Shown piece by piece: positions 17,456-27,025 of a stretch of 64,000 bases of DNA. Below the pieces are notes generated by a model. It had not been told where the DNA came from, did no database searches, and saw only the letters and a list, made by a program, of their open reading frames with translations. Position 1 is the first letter of the stretch, and each line of letters begins with the position of its first letter. The position numbers and the translations under genes were made by a program. The DNA is from Desulfatiglans anilini DSM 4660 (GTDB taxonomy: Bacteria > Desulfobacterota > DSM-4660 > Desulfatiglandales > Desulfatiglandaceae): contig NZ_AULM01000002.1 in NCBI RefSeq assembly GCF_000422285.1, positions 248,001 to 312,000 of the forward strand, read 5' to 3'.

Positions 17456-18391
17456 TCACCCGAAGGTTTCCCGGTGGGCCTTCAGGTCTTCGATATGCTT
17501 CTCCGCTGCAAAGGTGGCGGCGGCCCCTTCTCCGACAGCTGTGGAGACCTGCCGCAGCTGCTTGGAACGGATATCTCCGCCCGCGAAAACACCGGGAACA
17601 GAGGTTTGCATGTTTTCGTCGGTGACCACGAACCCGTAGTCGTCCGTTTTGAGAAGCCCATCGACCAGTTGGTTGTTGGGACTGTACCCGATGAAGATGA
17701 AGGCGCCCTGCACGGGCAGCAAGGAGGTCTCACCGGTCTTTACATTTCGAAGGTCGAGGCCCTCGACGCCGGTCGCCCCGGTAATCCGGGAGCAGACCGT
17801 ATCCCAGATGATGTGGATCTTCTCCGAGGCCATGGCACGCTCCTGCAGGAGTTGAGTGGCCCTGAGCTTGTCGCGGCGGTGGATGAGGTGGACCTTGCTC
17901 GCGAAGCGCGTCAGAAAGAGGGCCTCCTCGACGGCGGTATCTCCGCCTCCGATGACGGCGACTTCCTGGTCGCGGTAGAAGGGGCCGTCACAGGTGGCGC
18001 AGTAGGATACCCCTTTCCCGGTCAGCAGACCTTCACCCTCGACCCCCAGTTTCTGGGGGAAGGCGCCGGTTGCAAGCACGATCGCCAGCGTTTCCAGCTT
18101 TCCTTTATTGGTGTGGATGGTCTTGATGTCTCCATCGAGGTCCAGACGGGTGACTTCCTGGCTCTCGATGTTCAGGCCGAATTTCTCCGCCTGGTTCTTC
18201 ATCCGATCGATCAGCTCGAAGCCGGAGATGCCGTCCGGAAAACCCGGGTAGTTCTCCACCCAATCCGTTGTCAGGATCTGTCCGCCCGGGGCGAATTTTT
18301 CCAGGAGGATCGTGTTGAGCCTGGCCCTGGCGGCATAGAGACCCGCGGTTAAACCGGCTGGGCCCCCTCCGATGATAATGAGGTCATACAT
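17456..18391 (-). CDS. trxB: Thioredoxin reductase
   Basis: 311 aa flavoprotein that passes NADPH electrons to thioredoxin. Seen directly: FAD motif IIGGGPAGLTAGLYAAR at the N-terminus, redox-active CATC within YCATCDGPFY, second nucleotide motif VIGGGDTAVEEALFL and the C-terminal FAGGDIR. It lies 185 nt downstream of trxA on the same strand, so reductase and substrate are encoded together. Confidence 0.97.
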   Translation of the reverse strand: MYDLIIIGGGPAGLTAGLYAARARLNTILLEKFAPGGQILTTDWVENYPGFPDGISGFELIDRMKNQAEKFGLNIESQEVTRLDLDGDIKTIHTNKGKLETLAIVLATGAFPQKLGVEGEGLLTGKGVSYCATCDGPFYRDQEVAVIGGGDTAVEEALFLTRFASKVHLIHRRDKLRATQLLQERAMASEKIHIIWDTVCSRITGATGVEGLDLRNVKTGETSLLPVQGAFIFIGYSPNNQLVDGLLKTDDYGFVVTDENMQTSVPGVFAGGDIRSKQLRQVSTAVGEGAAATFAAEKHIEDLKAHRETFG

Positions 18392-18576
18392 GATGTTGCT
18401 CCAAGAACCGTCTCAAGGTGCGGACAGGCCTTCCCTTCGCAAGACGTTCAGCCCTCCTCGAGGGGCGAGACCGTCGGAAAAGCGGAGGTTCCGGTATCCA
18501 GCATACCCGCACCCTTGCATCCAGAACAGTCGCGCAGTCTGACGGGCGAGCCGTTTGGACAGACAAAAGGCCCGCT

Positions 18577-18900
18577 CTAAAGCAGTTTTTTCAGTTCCTC
18601 TTCGATGTGGCTTTTGGGGTGGGCCCCGATGACCGTCTGCACCAGTTCACCATTCTTGAAAAAAAGCAGGGTCGGGATGTTGCGGATGCCGAAACGGGGA
18701 GCCGTCTGACGGTTTTCATCCACATTCATCTTGGCGATCTTGACCTTGCCCTGGTATTCCTTGGCCAATTCTTCGATCGCGGGCGCCACCATCTTGCAGG
18801 GGCCGCACCATTCCGCCCAGAAATCGACCATGGCCGGAATGTCGGATTTCAAAATCTCGTCATCGAAGGTGCTGTCGGTTACATAAAGCATGTCAGACAT
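18577..18900 (-). CDS. trxA: Thioredoxin
   Basis: 107 aa, standard size. The active site WCGPC lies in [16 protein letters not shown], with the cis-proline segment [14 protein letters not shown] and the C-terminal helix intact. It is a cytoplasmic dithiol carrier, first gene of the leftward set with trxB and bamD. The ATG follows an AAGGAGAGAATCC site. Confidence 0.97.
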   Translation of the reverse strand: MSDMLYVTDSTFDDEILKSDIPAMVDFWAEWCGPCKMVAPAIEELAKEYQGKVKIAKMNVDENRQTAPRFGIRNIPTLLFFKNGELVQTVIGAHPKSHIEEELKKLL

Positions 18901-19119
18901 GGATTCTCTCCTTATGGGGATTCAGGAATAATGTTGGAGCAATCGCTTCGCCGCGCATGCACCGGCAACCGTTATCCTCTCCCGAAAGGCATTCCCTCCG
19001 GGGCTGGTCGGCATGGCCGTTTTCTCTTCGACAGGCGGACGGTGCCCGCCGGTGCGCGGTTCAATGGATTGCAGTCCAAGCGGCCATACGTTGGAAATGA
19101 GGCCAGCGCGCTGGTCCGG

Positions 19120-19302
19120 TCAGGCCGCTGGTTCTTCCAGAACCTTTTGGAGATTCTTCAGAACGGTTACCGGCACTGGTCCCGATTTAGCGTATAAATT
19201 CAGTAAATCATGGGAAATCTTGGCTTTTTCCTGGACTTTGTCCCAGCCAATCCCTTTTTCTTCGATCTGTTTCATCAGTTCGATAAGCTCCGGTGATTCC
19301 AT
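19120..19302 (-). CDS. 60-aa small protein, possible minimal HTH
   Basis: 60 aa with a strong AGGAGG just before the ATG. It begins 14 nt after the rhodanese gene on the same strand, so both are probably on one transcript. The sequence is helical and charged. WDKVQEKAKISHDLLNLYAK followed by PVTVLKNLQKVLEE has the spacing of a Cro/XRE-type helix-turn-helix reduced to its core, but I cannot name a family. It could equally be a small partner of the rhodanese. Confidence 0.6.
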   Translation of the reverse strand: MESPELIELMKQIEEKGIGWDKVQEKAKISHDLLNLYAKSGPVPVTVLKNLQKVLEEPAA

Positions 19303-19316
19303 TTCTGAGACCCTCC

Positions 19317-19940
19317 TTATTTTTCGGCCGGTGCAAGATCGGGCGGATAGATGTATTTTGGATCCATCTCATAGGTCCAGGGCAACCCCCACCACTGCCA
19401 GCCGTTGTGCCGCCTGTGGTTGAACCCATGGATCTTGTTGCGTTTGGCCAACTGCCTGAAATATTTGTGGCGGTTGCTGTCTTCGGAAAACGGAAAAAGC
19501 GACCCTTCGAAGCCGTCTTCTACATTATAGACGTTTTTGAAGCCGGCTTTCAAGAGTTCATCCGCCGCCCGGGCGCTGCGCTCACCGTCCCGGCAGATGA
19601 GGAGCAGGTTGTCCGTCTTCTTGAAGACCTTGGCCACCTGCTCCATGAATTTCTCGTTTTTTGCACTCAGCTGGTAGGCGTATTCCTCATCCGATTTCTT
19701 GAACGTATTCGTGAAGAACTGATAAGGGAAGAGATAAGCCCCCACGGGGTGTCCGACGAACTGGTACTCGGCCCGTGTCCGCACGTCGATGAGGTAGGTG
19801 TCGGGGACCGTGCTGGTCATGTCGAAAGCTTCGATGCTCAAGATCTTCTTCGGCTCCTGAGCGTCGACCGGTCCGGCGGCGCCGAAGGCGCCCAAGAGCG
19901 CCGAAAGCAGTACGACCGTGATGTGAAGCGCGTATTTCAT
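19317..19940 (-). CDS. Exported rhodanese-domain protein
   Basis: 207 aa from the ATG at 19940. A signal peptide is evident: a short basic start, a hydrophobic core (ALHITVVLLSALLGAFGAAG) and a cleavage-type PVDA-Q. The mature part is a rhodanese fold with the active-site loop CRDGERS, preceded by the DVRTRAEYQFVGHP signature. The C-terminal segment is rich in Trp/Pro/Tyr. Family members move sulfane sulfur or act as periplasmic redox/sulfur sensors; the role here is unknown. The frame continues upstream to 20228 but that part looks non-coding. A 60-aa gene follows after 14 nt. Confidence 0.82.
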   Translation of the reverse strand: MKYALHITVVLLSALLGAFGAAGPVDAQEPKKILSIEAFDMTSTVPDTYLIDVRTRAEYQFVGHPVGAYLFPYQFFTNTFKKSDEEYAYQLSAKNEKFMEQVAKVFKKTDNLLLICRDGERSARAADELLKAGFKNVYNVEDGFEGSLFPFSEDSNRHKYFRQLAKRNKIHGFNHRRHNGWQWWGLPWTYEMDPKYIYPPDLAPAEK

Positions 19941-20418
19941 GGTTTCTTTTGTGTGAGGTTGTATAAAAGCACCGGGCCTCTCAGGGGCCTTCCCCTGAAG
20001 ACGTATGCATGGCCACGACCCGGGGATCGGACGCGCGAGCCCGGGGGCGGTCATCCTCGAAGACCAGCTTTGCACGCCCGGTCGAACCGCAATCGGAACA
20101 GCCGATGAGATCATGTCGCAGACCTTTCCAGCCTGCTTTTTCGAGGCAATGACTAAGGTTTTTAATCCAACGGGAGTTTTGCTGTCAATGAAAATCATGG
20201 GTTGCGGACCATGGCCCTTGACAGCCAATTCCGGAATACATTAGATTTCAGGCTGCTCGATGCGCAAGTGCACCGATGCCGACCCAGCGCGGGTGGATGA
20301 GCAGTCCGCAAGAGATTTTCCGCCCTGGGACCTTGCACCGCTTGGGTCATTCTTTAACCGGGGACTGGTCGACGGCCCATGGGACGGCCGTCCAGCCATA
20401 CCATTCAGGAGGACAGCC
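19941..20418. other. Divergent intergenic region
   Basis: 478 bp between the rhodanese (leftward) and the DUF362 gene (rightward). It holds the promoter candidate at 20218 and no gene I can support. Confidence 0.5.
20218..20246 (+). promoter_or_regulatory. Candidate promoter upstream of DUF362 gene
   Basis: TTGACA (20218-20223), a 17-nt spacer and TTAGAT (20241-20246, 3 of 6 in the -10), about 170 nt before the ATG at 20419. Confidence 0.35.
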
Positions 20419-21528
20419 ATGTCGAAAAGCCCGGTCTTTTTCGCTGACTTGCGGACCTCCGTCAAGGAGAGTCTCCTCGGTAAGTTGAGCCGTCTCATGG
20501 AGACGGCAGGACTGAAAGAGGCTGTGCCCAAACGTGGTCTTGTTGCGGTGAAGCTCCATTTTGGTGAACTCGGCAACACGGCCTTCATCCGGCCGCTTTT
20601 TCTCCGCCAGGTGGTTGCGGACATCAAGGCCCTGGGTGCCTGCCCCTTTCTGACCGACAGCAACACGCTCTATGCCGGCACACGGAGCGACAGTGTTTCA
20701 CACCTCGACACGGCTGTAGCGAACGGTTTTTCCTACAGCGTGGTCGGAGCGCCGGTCATCATCGCCGACGGGTTGCGCGGGGCGACGTGCGCCGAGGTCG
20801 AGATTCCCGGGGAGCTGATCCAACGGGCCTATATCGGCAAGGAAATCGTCGAAGCGGATGCCCTGATCAGCGTCGCCCATTTCAAGGGGCATGAACTGTC
20901 CGGGTTCGGCGGGACCATTAAAAACCTCGGGATGGGGTGCGCCAGCCGAAGAGGCAAACTGGATCAGCACAGCGACCTTTCACCGAAGGTCAAGGCCAAG
21001 AAGTGCGTGGGGTGCGGTGCCTGCGTGGAGCACTGCGCCCACGGCGCCCCTTCGATCGGCAAAGGCAAGGCCCGGATCGACCCGGAACGATGCGTCGGCT
21101 GCGGGGAGTGCATTCTCATCTGCCCGAACGGGGCGATCGAGGTGCAGTGGAATGCGGACATCCCCATCTTTCTGAAGAAGATGGTCGAGTACACGCAGGC
21201 GGTGCTGCTCGGGAAGAGCGGACGGGCCTTCTTCATCAACTTTCTGACGAACATCTCTCCGGCTTGCGACTGCTACGGTTTCAGTGACGCCCCCATCGTC
21301 CAGGACGTGGGGATCCTCGCTTCCAGGGATCCGGTTGCCATCGATCAGGCCTCCGTGGATCTCGTCAACCGTCAGCCGGTGTCGGGAACGGCCTGTCTGG
21401 CTGATAAGGCGGAAAACGCGCACGACAAATTCCGCTGCCTTTACCCCAAGGTCGATTGGGAGGCTCAGTTCGTGCATGCCGAACGGATAGGGCTCGGCAG
21501 CCGCGATTATGAACTGATAACCATCTGA
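20419..21528 (+). CDS. DUF362 protein with two 4Fe-4S motifs
   Basis: 369 aa. An excellent AGGAGG precedes the ATG at 20419; the upstream extension to 20260 is rejected. The DUF362 body (VKLHFGELGNT, HFKGHELSGFGGTIKNLGMG) is interrupted by two ferredoxin motifs, CVGCGACVEHC and CVGCGECILIC, around residues 195-235. Such proteins are common in strict anaerobes and are annotated as ferredoxin-like; their substrate is not established. It appears to be a single-gene unit. Confidence 0.85.
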   Translation: MSKSPVFFADLRTSVKESLLGKLSRLMETAGLKEAVPKRGLVAVKLHFGELGNTAFIRPLFLRQVVADIKALGACPFLTDSNTLYAGTRSDSVSHLDTAVANGFSYSVVGAPVIIADGLRGATCAEVEIPGELIQRAYIGKEIVEADALISVAHFKGHELSGFGGTIKNLGMGCASRRGKLDQHSDLSPKVKAKKCVGCGACVEHCAHGAPSIGKGKARIDPERCVGCGECILICPNGAIEVQWNADIPIFLKKMVEYTQAVLLGKSGRAFFINFLTNISPACDCYGFSDAPIVQDVGILASRDPVAIDQASVDLVNRQPVSGTACLADKAENAHDKFRCLYPKVDWEAQFVHAERIGLGSRDYELITI

Positions 21529-21688
21529 TCGGCTGGCCGAAGCGCCTCTTTCGCGTCTTCGGGGAGTGGGGAGCAACCGTAGGCCTGGGAGCCTGCCCGG
21601 CACCTCTGCGGGGGTCTTTACCTGATTGCGCGGAAAGGGCGGCGGGAGTGGTTGCCCTGGAAAGCGTCTGTTTTTGGATACTTGCGGC

Positions 21689-21694
21689 CTATAA
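21689..21694 (+). promoter_or_regulatory. Perfect -10 box just before the ABC operon
   Basis: TATAAT at 21689-21694, only 10 nt before the ATG at 21704, with no good -35. If used, the transcript would be almost leaderless for the 21704 start, or have a leader of about 27 nt for the ATG at 21728. Confidence 0.35.
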
Positions 21695-21703
21695 TGAAGG
21701 TGA

Positions 21704-22672
21704 ATGCATCCAGATGAGCACCCCGGCATGATCGTCGTAGAGGGTTTGAGCAAATACTACGGACGGATACCCGCTGTCACGGACGTTTCGTTCCATGTCG
21801 AACCGGGCGAGATCGTGGGTCTCCTGGGGCCGAACGGGGCCGGGAAGACAACGATCCTTCGGGTCCTCACCGGCTATATGCCGCCGACGTCGGGCCGCGT
21901 GCTCGTCGGAGGCCGGGATGCCTGCCTCGAGTCGCTCGCCGTCCGAAAGGGGATCGGGTTTCTGCCCGAGAACGTTCCGCTTTACAGCGATCTGAGCGTG
22001 CTGCAGTTTCTGCGCTTCGCCGCTTCCGCCAAAGGGGTCGCCCGCGACCGGTTGGCCGCCGAGATCCGGCGCGTCCTCGAGATCAGCGCCCTCATGGGGT
22101 ACGAAAGCCGGTTGATCCGGCATCTGTCGAAGGGTTTGCGGCAGCGTGTGGGGTTGGCACAGGCCCTCCTGAACGATCCGCCGCTGTTGATTCTGGATGA
22201 GCCGACGACGGGCCTCGATCCCTCGCAGATCGTCGAGATGCGGGAGATGATCCGCGGGCTCGGAGGTGAGCGCACGGTGGTGCTGAGCACGCACATCCTT
22301 CCCGAAGTGAGCCAGCTTTGCCGCCGGGTGATCATCATCAACAAGGGCCGGATCGTCGCAGAGGATACGCCTGAGGGGTTGGGGGCCAGGCTCGCGTCCC
22401 GGCGCGGCGTCCGGACGGCCATTCGAGTGGATGCGCCCGAGGCCGCTCTGAACGAGGGGCTTTTGGCCCTGGACGGGGTCCTGGACGTTCATGCGGGCTC
22501 CGAACCGGGCTCCTACGAAGTGGAAAGCGAGCAGGGCCGGGAAGTCCGGGCCGCGATCGCCCGCTTTGTCGTCTCCTCCGGCTGGCCGCTTTACGAGATG
22601 ACCCAGCGCGATCCCAGCCTGGAAGAGATTTTTGTCCGGCTGGTGACGGAAGAAGAGGGGGGGACGCGGTGA
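21704..22672 (+). CDS. ABC transporter ATP-binding protein, GldA-like
   Basis: 322 aa. Walker A GPNGAGKTT, the signature region LSKGLRQRVGLAQ (a variant of LSGGQ), Walker B LLILDEPTTGLDPSQ and the switch His in VVLSTHILPE are present. After the ATPase core comes the C-terminal DUF4162-type extension seen in ABC-2 exporters. It overlaps the permease gene by GTGA and starts a four-gene operon like gldA-gldF-gldG of Bacteroidetes, here followed by a DUF4340 gene. In non-gliding proteobacteria the substrate is unknown. Start could also be the ATG at 21728 (MIVVEGLSKYYG). Confidence 0.88.
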   Translation: MHPDEHPGMIVVEGLSKYYGRIPAVTDVSFHVEPGEIVGLLGPNGAGKTTILRVLTGYMPPTSGRVLVGGRDACLESLAVRKGIGFLPENVPLYSDLSVLQFLRFAASAKGVARDRLAAEIRRVLEISALMGYESRLIRHLSKGLRQRVGLAQALLNDPPLLILDEPTTGLDPSQIVEMREMIRGLGGERTVVLSTHILPEVSQLCRRVIIINKGRIVAEDTPEGLGARLASRRGVRTAIRVDAPEAALNEGLLALDGVLDVHAGSEPGSYEVESEQGREVRAAIARFVVSSGWPLYEMTQRDPSLEEIFVRLVTEEEGGTR

Positions 22673-23442
22673 CAAGGCAGATTGGCGCCGTTATGCGCAA
22701 GGAACTGGCTGTGACGTTCACGTCCCCCATCTTTTACGCCGTCGCCTTCATTTTTCTTTTGATCAGCGGGTATTTCTTCTACTCGGATGTCGCCTATTTC
22801 AACTTTCTGAGCCTGCAGGCGGCCAGCAACCCGTTCATCGTCGAGGGGTTGAATCCGGAGACCATGGTGATCCAACCCTTTTTCGGAAACATTTCGATCA
22901 TCCTGCTCCTGATGCTGCCGCTCCTCACGATGCGTTTGTACGCCGAGGAGAAGAAGACGGGGACGATCGAACTCCTTTTCACCTACCCGCTCAGTGATGT
23001 CGCAACGCTGACCGGCAAGGTGCTCGCCACGTTTGCAGCGCTGCTGGCCCTCCTAGCCGCGGGTTTTCCGTGCTTCCTCCTCTTTTCTACCGTAAGTTTC
23101 GTGGATTGGGGCATGGTGGGCGCCGGGTATCTCGGCCTGCTCCTGATGGGGGGCGCCTTTGTCTCGTTGGGGGTGTTCACCTCTTCCCTGACGGAAAACC
23201 AGGTGGTCGCCGCTGCCTTGAGCTTCGGTCTGCTGCTCCTATTCTGGGCCCTCGGCTGGGCCGAACCTTTGGTCGGCGGACGGGCGGGGCAGTTCCTGGC
23301 TCATCTGGCGATTGCCTCGCACCTGGATTCGTTCGCGCAGGGGCTTGTCGATACCCGTGATGTTCTGTACTACCTATGCTTCGGATTCTTCTGGCTTTTT
23401 CTGACCTTGCGCAGCCTGAACTCGCGTTCCTGGAGGGGTTGA
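22669..23442 (+). CDS. ABC-2 permease, GldF-like
   Basis: 257 aa with about six hydrophobic segments and an early IGAVMRKELAVTFTSPIFYA cytoplasmic start typical of ABC-2/GldF permeases. The KKTGTIELLFTYPLSD segment matches the conserved motif that contacts the ATPase. The GTG start overlaps the stop of the upstream ATPase gene. It should form the membrane part of the exporter with the neighbouring genes. Confidence 0.88.
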   Translation: MTRQIGAVMRKELAVTFTSPIFYAVAFIFLLISGYFFYSDVAYFNFLSLQAASNPFIVEGLNPETMVIQPFFGNISIILLLMLPLLTMRLYAEEKKTGTIELLFTYPLSDVATLTGKVLATFAALLALLAAGFPCFLLFSTVSFVDWGMVGAGYLGLLLMGGAFVSLGVFTSSLTENQVVAAALSFGLLLLFWALGWAEPLVGGRAGQFLAHLAIASHLDSFAQGLVDTRDVLYYLCFGFFWLFLTLRSLNSRSWRG

Positions 23443-23447
23443 GACGA

Positions 23448-24860
23448 ATGGCGGGATCCGCTCGAAAGAAACGGCTGTTGAGGTCCGGCGGTACAGGCGC
23501 CGCCGTCGCGGCCGTGCTAGCGTTGCTGGTTTTCCTGAGCCTTCTTTCCGACAGGTATTATCTCCGTTGGGATCTGACGAAATCGAAACAGAACAGCCTT
23601 TCCGCCGAAACGATCAACGTATTGAAAAACATTCGCGAACCGGTGCAGATCAAGGCCTTTCTGGTCGATGGAAGGGACGGGACCCGCAAGGTCGAAGACC
23701 TTCTGGCGGCCTACCGCTACCACAATCGGCAGGTGGATTACACGGTGATCGACCCGACCCGGAACCCCTCCGAGGCCCGCCGTTATGATGTCACCAGCGA
23801 AAAGACGCTGATCCTGGAGGGGTACGGCCGGAGCCAGACCGTCAAGATCCCGGACGAGCAGAAGATCACCAATGCCCTCCACCGTTTGATGGAGAGTGCT
23901 CCGTGCCGTGTTTACTGGCTCGGCGGCCATGGCGAGCGATCCTTCGAAGGGAAGGAACCCGAGCATCTGATGTCCCTTGCAGATGCCCTGGAAACCGAAA
24001 ACTGCGAGAACACCGCGTTGAATCTCATGCGCGGCGAGCCGCCGCGGGATGCGGATGTGATTATCGTTGCCGCCCCGGAAAAGCCGCTTTTCCCGGAGGA
24101 GATCGAATGGCTCGATGCCTTTCTGGCGGATGGGGGGCGGATCCTGCTCCTTCTCGAACCTTTCCGTGACGGGGGTCTGGGGCCCTTCCTGCGCCGCCAC
24201 GGGATCGGGATCGGTGACGACATCGTGGTGGATCCTTTCAGCCGCGTCATGGGGGGTGACTACCTGATGCCGATGGTCGGTGACTACGGGGATCATGAGA
24301 TTACCAAAGGATTCGATCTGACTTCGATCTTTCCCATGAGCCGCTCCCTCGACGTGCTCGATGCGGAGGAGACATCTTCGGGAGAGGCGGTTTGCCTGGC
24401 TTACACGTCGGAAGATTCCTGGGCGGAGACGGATCGCGCCGCGTTGGACGAGGCCCGCGTGGAGGTGAATGCCACGGACCGGAAGGGCCCCCTTTGTCTG
24501 GCGGCCTTGGTCGAGACGGCGGGTCCCGGACCGAATTCGGGTGAAGGCGTTTCCGGGGAGGCGGCGGAAAAAGAGCAGGCGGTTTCGGAGAACGGGAGAC
24601 TCGCGGTCTTTGGCGACTGCGATTTCGCCTCGAATCAGTTCCTGAGTGTGGCAGGCAATCAGCGGTTCATCCTCAACACGTTTCGCTACCTTGCCGGGAA
24701 ATCCGATTTCATCACCGTCGAACCAAGGCGCGGGAGGCTCGAATCCCTTACCTTGAGCCGGTCCCAGGGGCGGATCTTCTTCCTCTTTCCCGTGGTGGTC
24801 CTGCCCGCGCTTGTTTTGTTGGCGGGCGTCTGGGTCTGGATGCGGAGACGCCCCAAATGA
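23448..24860 (+). CDS. GldG-like membrane-anchored ABC auxiliary protein
   Basis: 470 aa. One N-terminal membrane segment (VAAVLALLVFLSLLS) is followed by the family hallmark YYLRWDLTKSKQNSLSAETI, a large soluble domain with IYWLGGHGER-type sequence, and a C-terminal membrane segment ending in basic residues. This is the GldG/DUF7088 layout, an auxiliary component thought to act on the outer face. An internal GGAGGGG precedes the ATG at 23448. The downstream gene overlaps by ATGA. Confidence 0.85.
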   Translation: MAGSARKKRLLRSGGTGAAVAAVLALLVFLSLLSDRYYLRWDLTKSKQNSLSAETINVLKNIREPVQIKAFLVDGRDGTRKVEDLLAAYRYHNRQVDYTVIDPTRNPSEARRYDVTSEKTLILEGYGRSQTVKIPDEQKITNALHRLMESAPCRVYWLGGHGERSFEGKEPEHLMSLADALETENCENTALNLMRGEPPRDADVIIVAAPEKPLFPEEIEWLDAFLADGGRILLLLEPFRDGGLGPFLRRHGIGIGDDIVVDPFSRVMGGDYLMPMVGDYGDHEITKGFDLTSIFPMSRSLDVLDAEETSSGEAVCLAYTSEDSWAETDRAALDEARVEVNATDRKGPLCLAALVETAGPGPNSGEGVSGEAAEKEQAVSENGRLAVFGDCDFASNQFLSVAGNQRFILNTFRYLAGKSDFITVEPRRGRLESLTLSRSQGRIFFLFPVVVLPALVLLAGVWVWMRRRPK

Positions 24861-25810
24861 AACTCAGACCTGTCATCGTCTATGCCGTCCTGGCTCTTGC
24901 GGCTGCGGCCCTTTATTTCTTCGACCGCAGCCGCCGAGGAGCCGAGGGGGAGGCTGAGAGGCAGGCGCGGCTCGTCTTCGATACGGCTGTGGAAGATATC
25001 GACCGGTTGACGATCAAACGCCCGGGGGAGACGATTCTCATCGCCAAAGAGGCCTGTCCCGGGAAGAAAGGCTGCTGGCGGATCCTCGAACCGGTTGCGA
25101 CGGCGGCGGATACGGCTGCAGTGGAGCGGGTGGCCGCTGATCTGACAGGGCTCATGGCGCTGAGGACTTTCAAGGACGAGAAAGAGGATCTCTCGGCCTT
25201 CGGCCTCGATCGGCCCGATCTGAGCATTCTCTATGAGACGGGCTCCGGGTTCTCCAGCGGGATCACGTTCGGTGAAATGAGCCCGGTCCGGGAGGGGTAT
25301 TACGCCCGCCGAACCGGAAGCCGGGAGATTATGCTCGTGCCGCGGGACATGCGTGAGAAACTGGACAAGACCCTTTTCGACGTGCGGGACAGGCGCCTGT
25401 TCCACTTCGATCCGCGGGAGGTCGTCGAGGCGGATATTGACGGCCCGGAGGTCAGCTGGCGTTTCAGTCGCAGCGGAGACCAGTGGAGGCTTCGGGATGA
25501 CCCTGATTTCATCCCGGACGGCCGCCGGGTGGACACGATCGTAGGTCGTTTCATTTGGGCGGAGGCGGCTTCCTTCGAAGGATCGGACCTCTTCGACGCT
25601 GCGGCTTTCGGGTTGGATTCCCCTCGATACCGCGTACGGCTCTCCGACGGCCGGCGTGCCGAGACGCTGCTGGTCGGCAATCCCGTGGGCGGTGACGAGG
25701 GGCGCTTTTACGGATGCATGCTGGAGGGCACCGAGATCTTTACGGTGCATGACTGGGTGGTCGCGCATCTGCCCGCCGGCAAAGAGGAACTGCGGGTGGA
25801 CTCTGACTAG
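24857..25810 (+). CDS. DUF4340 protein
   Basis: 317 aa, starting within the end of the GldG-like gene. An N-terminal membrane anchor (VIVYAVLALAAAALYFF) precedes a soluble part with DUF4340 features: ILEPVATAADTAAVERV, the FGLDRPDLSI segment, and the repeated theme FGLDSPRYRVRLSDGR. DUF4340 genes regularly end Gld-like ABC operons; the function is unknown, presumably an extracytoplasmic partner of the exporter. Confidence 0.85.
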   Translation: MKLRPVIVYAVLALAAAALYFFDRSRRGAEGEAERQARLVFDTAVEDIDRLTIKRPGETILIAKEACPGKKGCWRILEPVATAADTAAVERVAADLTGLMALRTFKDEKEDLSAFGLDRPDLSILYETGSGFSSGITFGEMSPVREGYYARRTGSREIMLVPRDMREKLDKTLFDVRDRRLFHFDPREVVEADIDGPEVSWRFSRSGDQWRLRDDPDFIPDGRRVDTIVGRFIWAEAASFEGSDLFDAAAFGLDSPRYRVRLSDGRRAETLLVGNPVGGDEGRFYGCMLEGTEIFTVHDWVVAHLPAGKEELRVDSD

Positions 25811-25927
25811 AACTGGGCGGCCGCTGACTGAAAAAATGGTCCTGAGAGATATCCCCCTGTTGTAAGTGGACGCGGGGTATGCTATTGAAAAAAGATTTTT
25901 CGATACGTGCAAAGGAGACTGGAAACC

Positions 25928-27001
25928 ATGGAAATCAGTGTCAATCGGTTGAGCCCGGACAAGCTCAAGAAGCGGCCGGCGGATGAATCCAAATTGGGGT
26001 TCGGGGATATTTTTTCGGACCACATGTTCATGATGGACTACGAAGCGGGCAAGGGGTGGATCAACCCGCGGATCGAACCTTACGGGCCGCTCTCCATCGA
26101 CCCTGCAGCCATGGCGATCCATTACGGCCAGCAGATCTTCGAAGGTCTCAAGGCCTACCGCGGGCGCGAGGACGGGGTGTATCTCTTCAGGCCCCGGGAA
26201 AATTTCGAACGGATGAACCGTTCGGCCCTGCGGCTTTGCATGCCTGAAATTCCGATCGAGGAAGCGATGGCCGGCATGAAATCGCTGGTCCTTCTCGATC
26301 GGGAATGGATACCGCGTTCTCCCGGCACCTCGCTTTACATCCGCCCGACCATGTTTGCAACGGAGCCCCACCTCGGTGTGCGGCCCGCCAGGTCTTACCT
26401 GTTCTACGTCATCATCGGACCCGTGGGCGCCTATTACAAAGAGGGTCTCAACCCGGTCAAGATCTACGTCGAGGATCGCTATGTCCGGGCGGCCCGGGGC
26501 GGGACAGGTGAGGCGAAAACCGCCGGGAACTATGCCGCGAGCCTGCTGGCCGCCGAAAAGGCCAAGGAGAAGGGCTTTACTCAGGTCCTGTGGCTGGATG
26601 CCGCAGAGCGCAAATATGTCGAGGAAGTCGGAACGATGAACATGTTTTTCGTCATCGACGACGAGGTGCTCACGGCCCCGCTGGACGGGAGCATCCTGCC
26701 TGGAGTGACGCGTGACTCGGTTCTGCGGATCGTGCGCGATTGGGGTCTGAAGGTCACCGAGCGGGCGCTCGCTATCGATGAAGTGGTGGCCGCCGCGAAA
26801 AGCGGACGTCTGAAAGAGGCCTTCGGGACAGGTACCGCGGCGGTGATCTCTCCGGTCGGCCAGATTACCTTCAAGGGCGAAGACCATATCGTGGCCGGCG
26901 GAAAAATGGGGACGCTCTCCCAGCGGCTCTATGACGAGATCGTCGGCATCCAGTACGGTGAGCGGGAGGACCGCTACGGCTGGCTCGAGCGTATCGACTG
27001 A
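25928..27001 (+). CDS. ilvE: Branched-chain amino-acid aminotransferase
   Basis: 357 aa, class IV PLP aminotransferase acting in Leu/Ile/Val synthesis and breakdown. Conserved pieces: GQQIFEGLKAYR, SLYIRPTMFATE, the PLP lysine in AKTAGNYAAS, EVGTMNMFFV, and GTGTAAVISPVG. The length and DYEAGKGWINPRIEPYGP segment fit the longer IlvE type. An AAGGAGA lies before the ATG at 25928; an in-frame GTG at 25907 has no ribosome site. It is a single gene, followed by repeats. Confidence 0.95.
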   Translation: MEISVNRLSPDKLKKRPADESKLGFGDIFSDHMFMMDYEAGKGWINPRIEPYGPLSIDPAAMAIHYGQQIFEGLKAYRGREDGVYLFRPRENFERMNRSALRLCMPEIPIEEAMAGMKSLVLLDREWIPRSPGTSLYIRPTMFATEPHLGVRPARSYLFYVIIGPVGAYYKEGLNPVKIYVEDRYVRAARGGTGEAKTAGNYAASLLAAEKAKEKGFTQVLWLDAAERKYVEEVGTMNMFFVIDDEVLTAPLDGSILPGVTRDSVLRIVRDWGLKVTERALAIDEVVAAAKSGRLKEAFGTGTAAVISPVGQITFKGEDHIVAGGKMGTLSQRLYDEIVGIQYGEREDRYGWLERID

Positions 27002-27025
27002 TCAGCCCTTCGCGGCGCGCTGCCA

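Noticed and set aside
18392-18576. Possible small gene between trxB and trxA
   Set aside because: No ribosome site and no plausible protein; it looks like a plain spacer.
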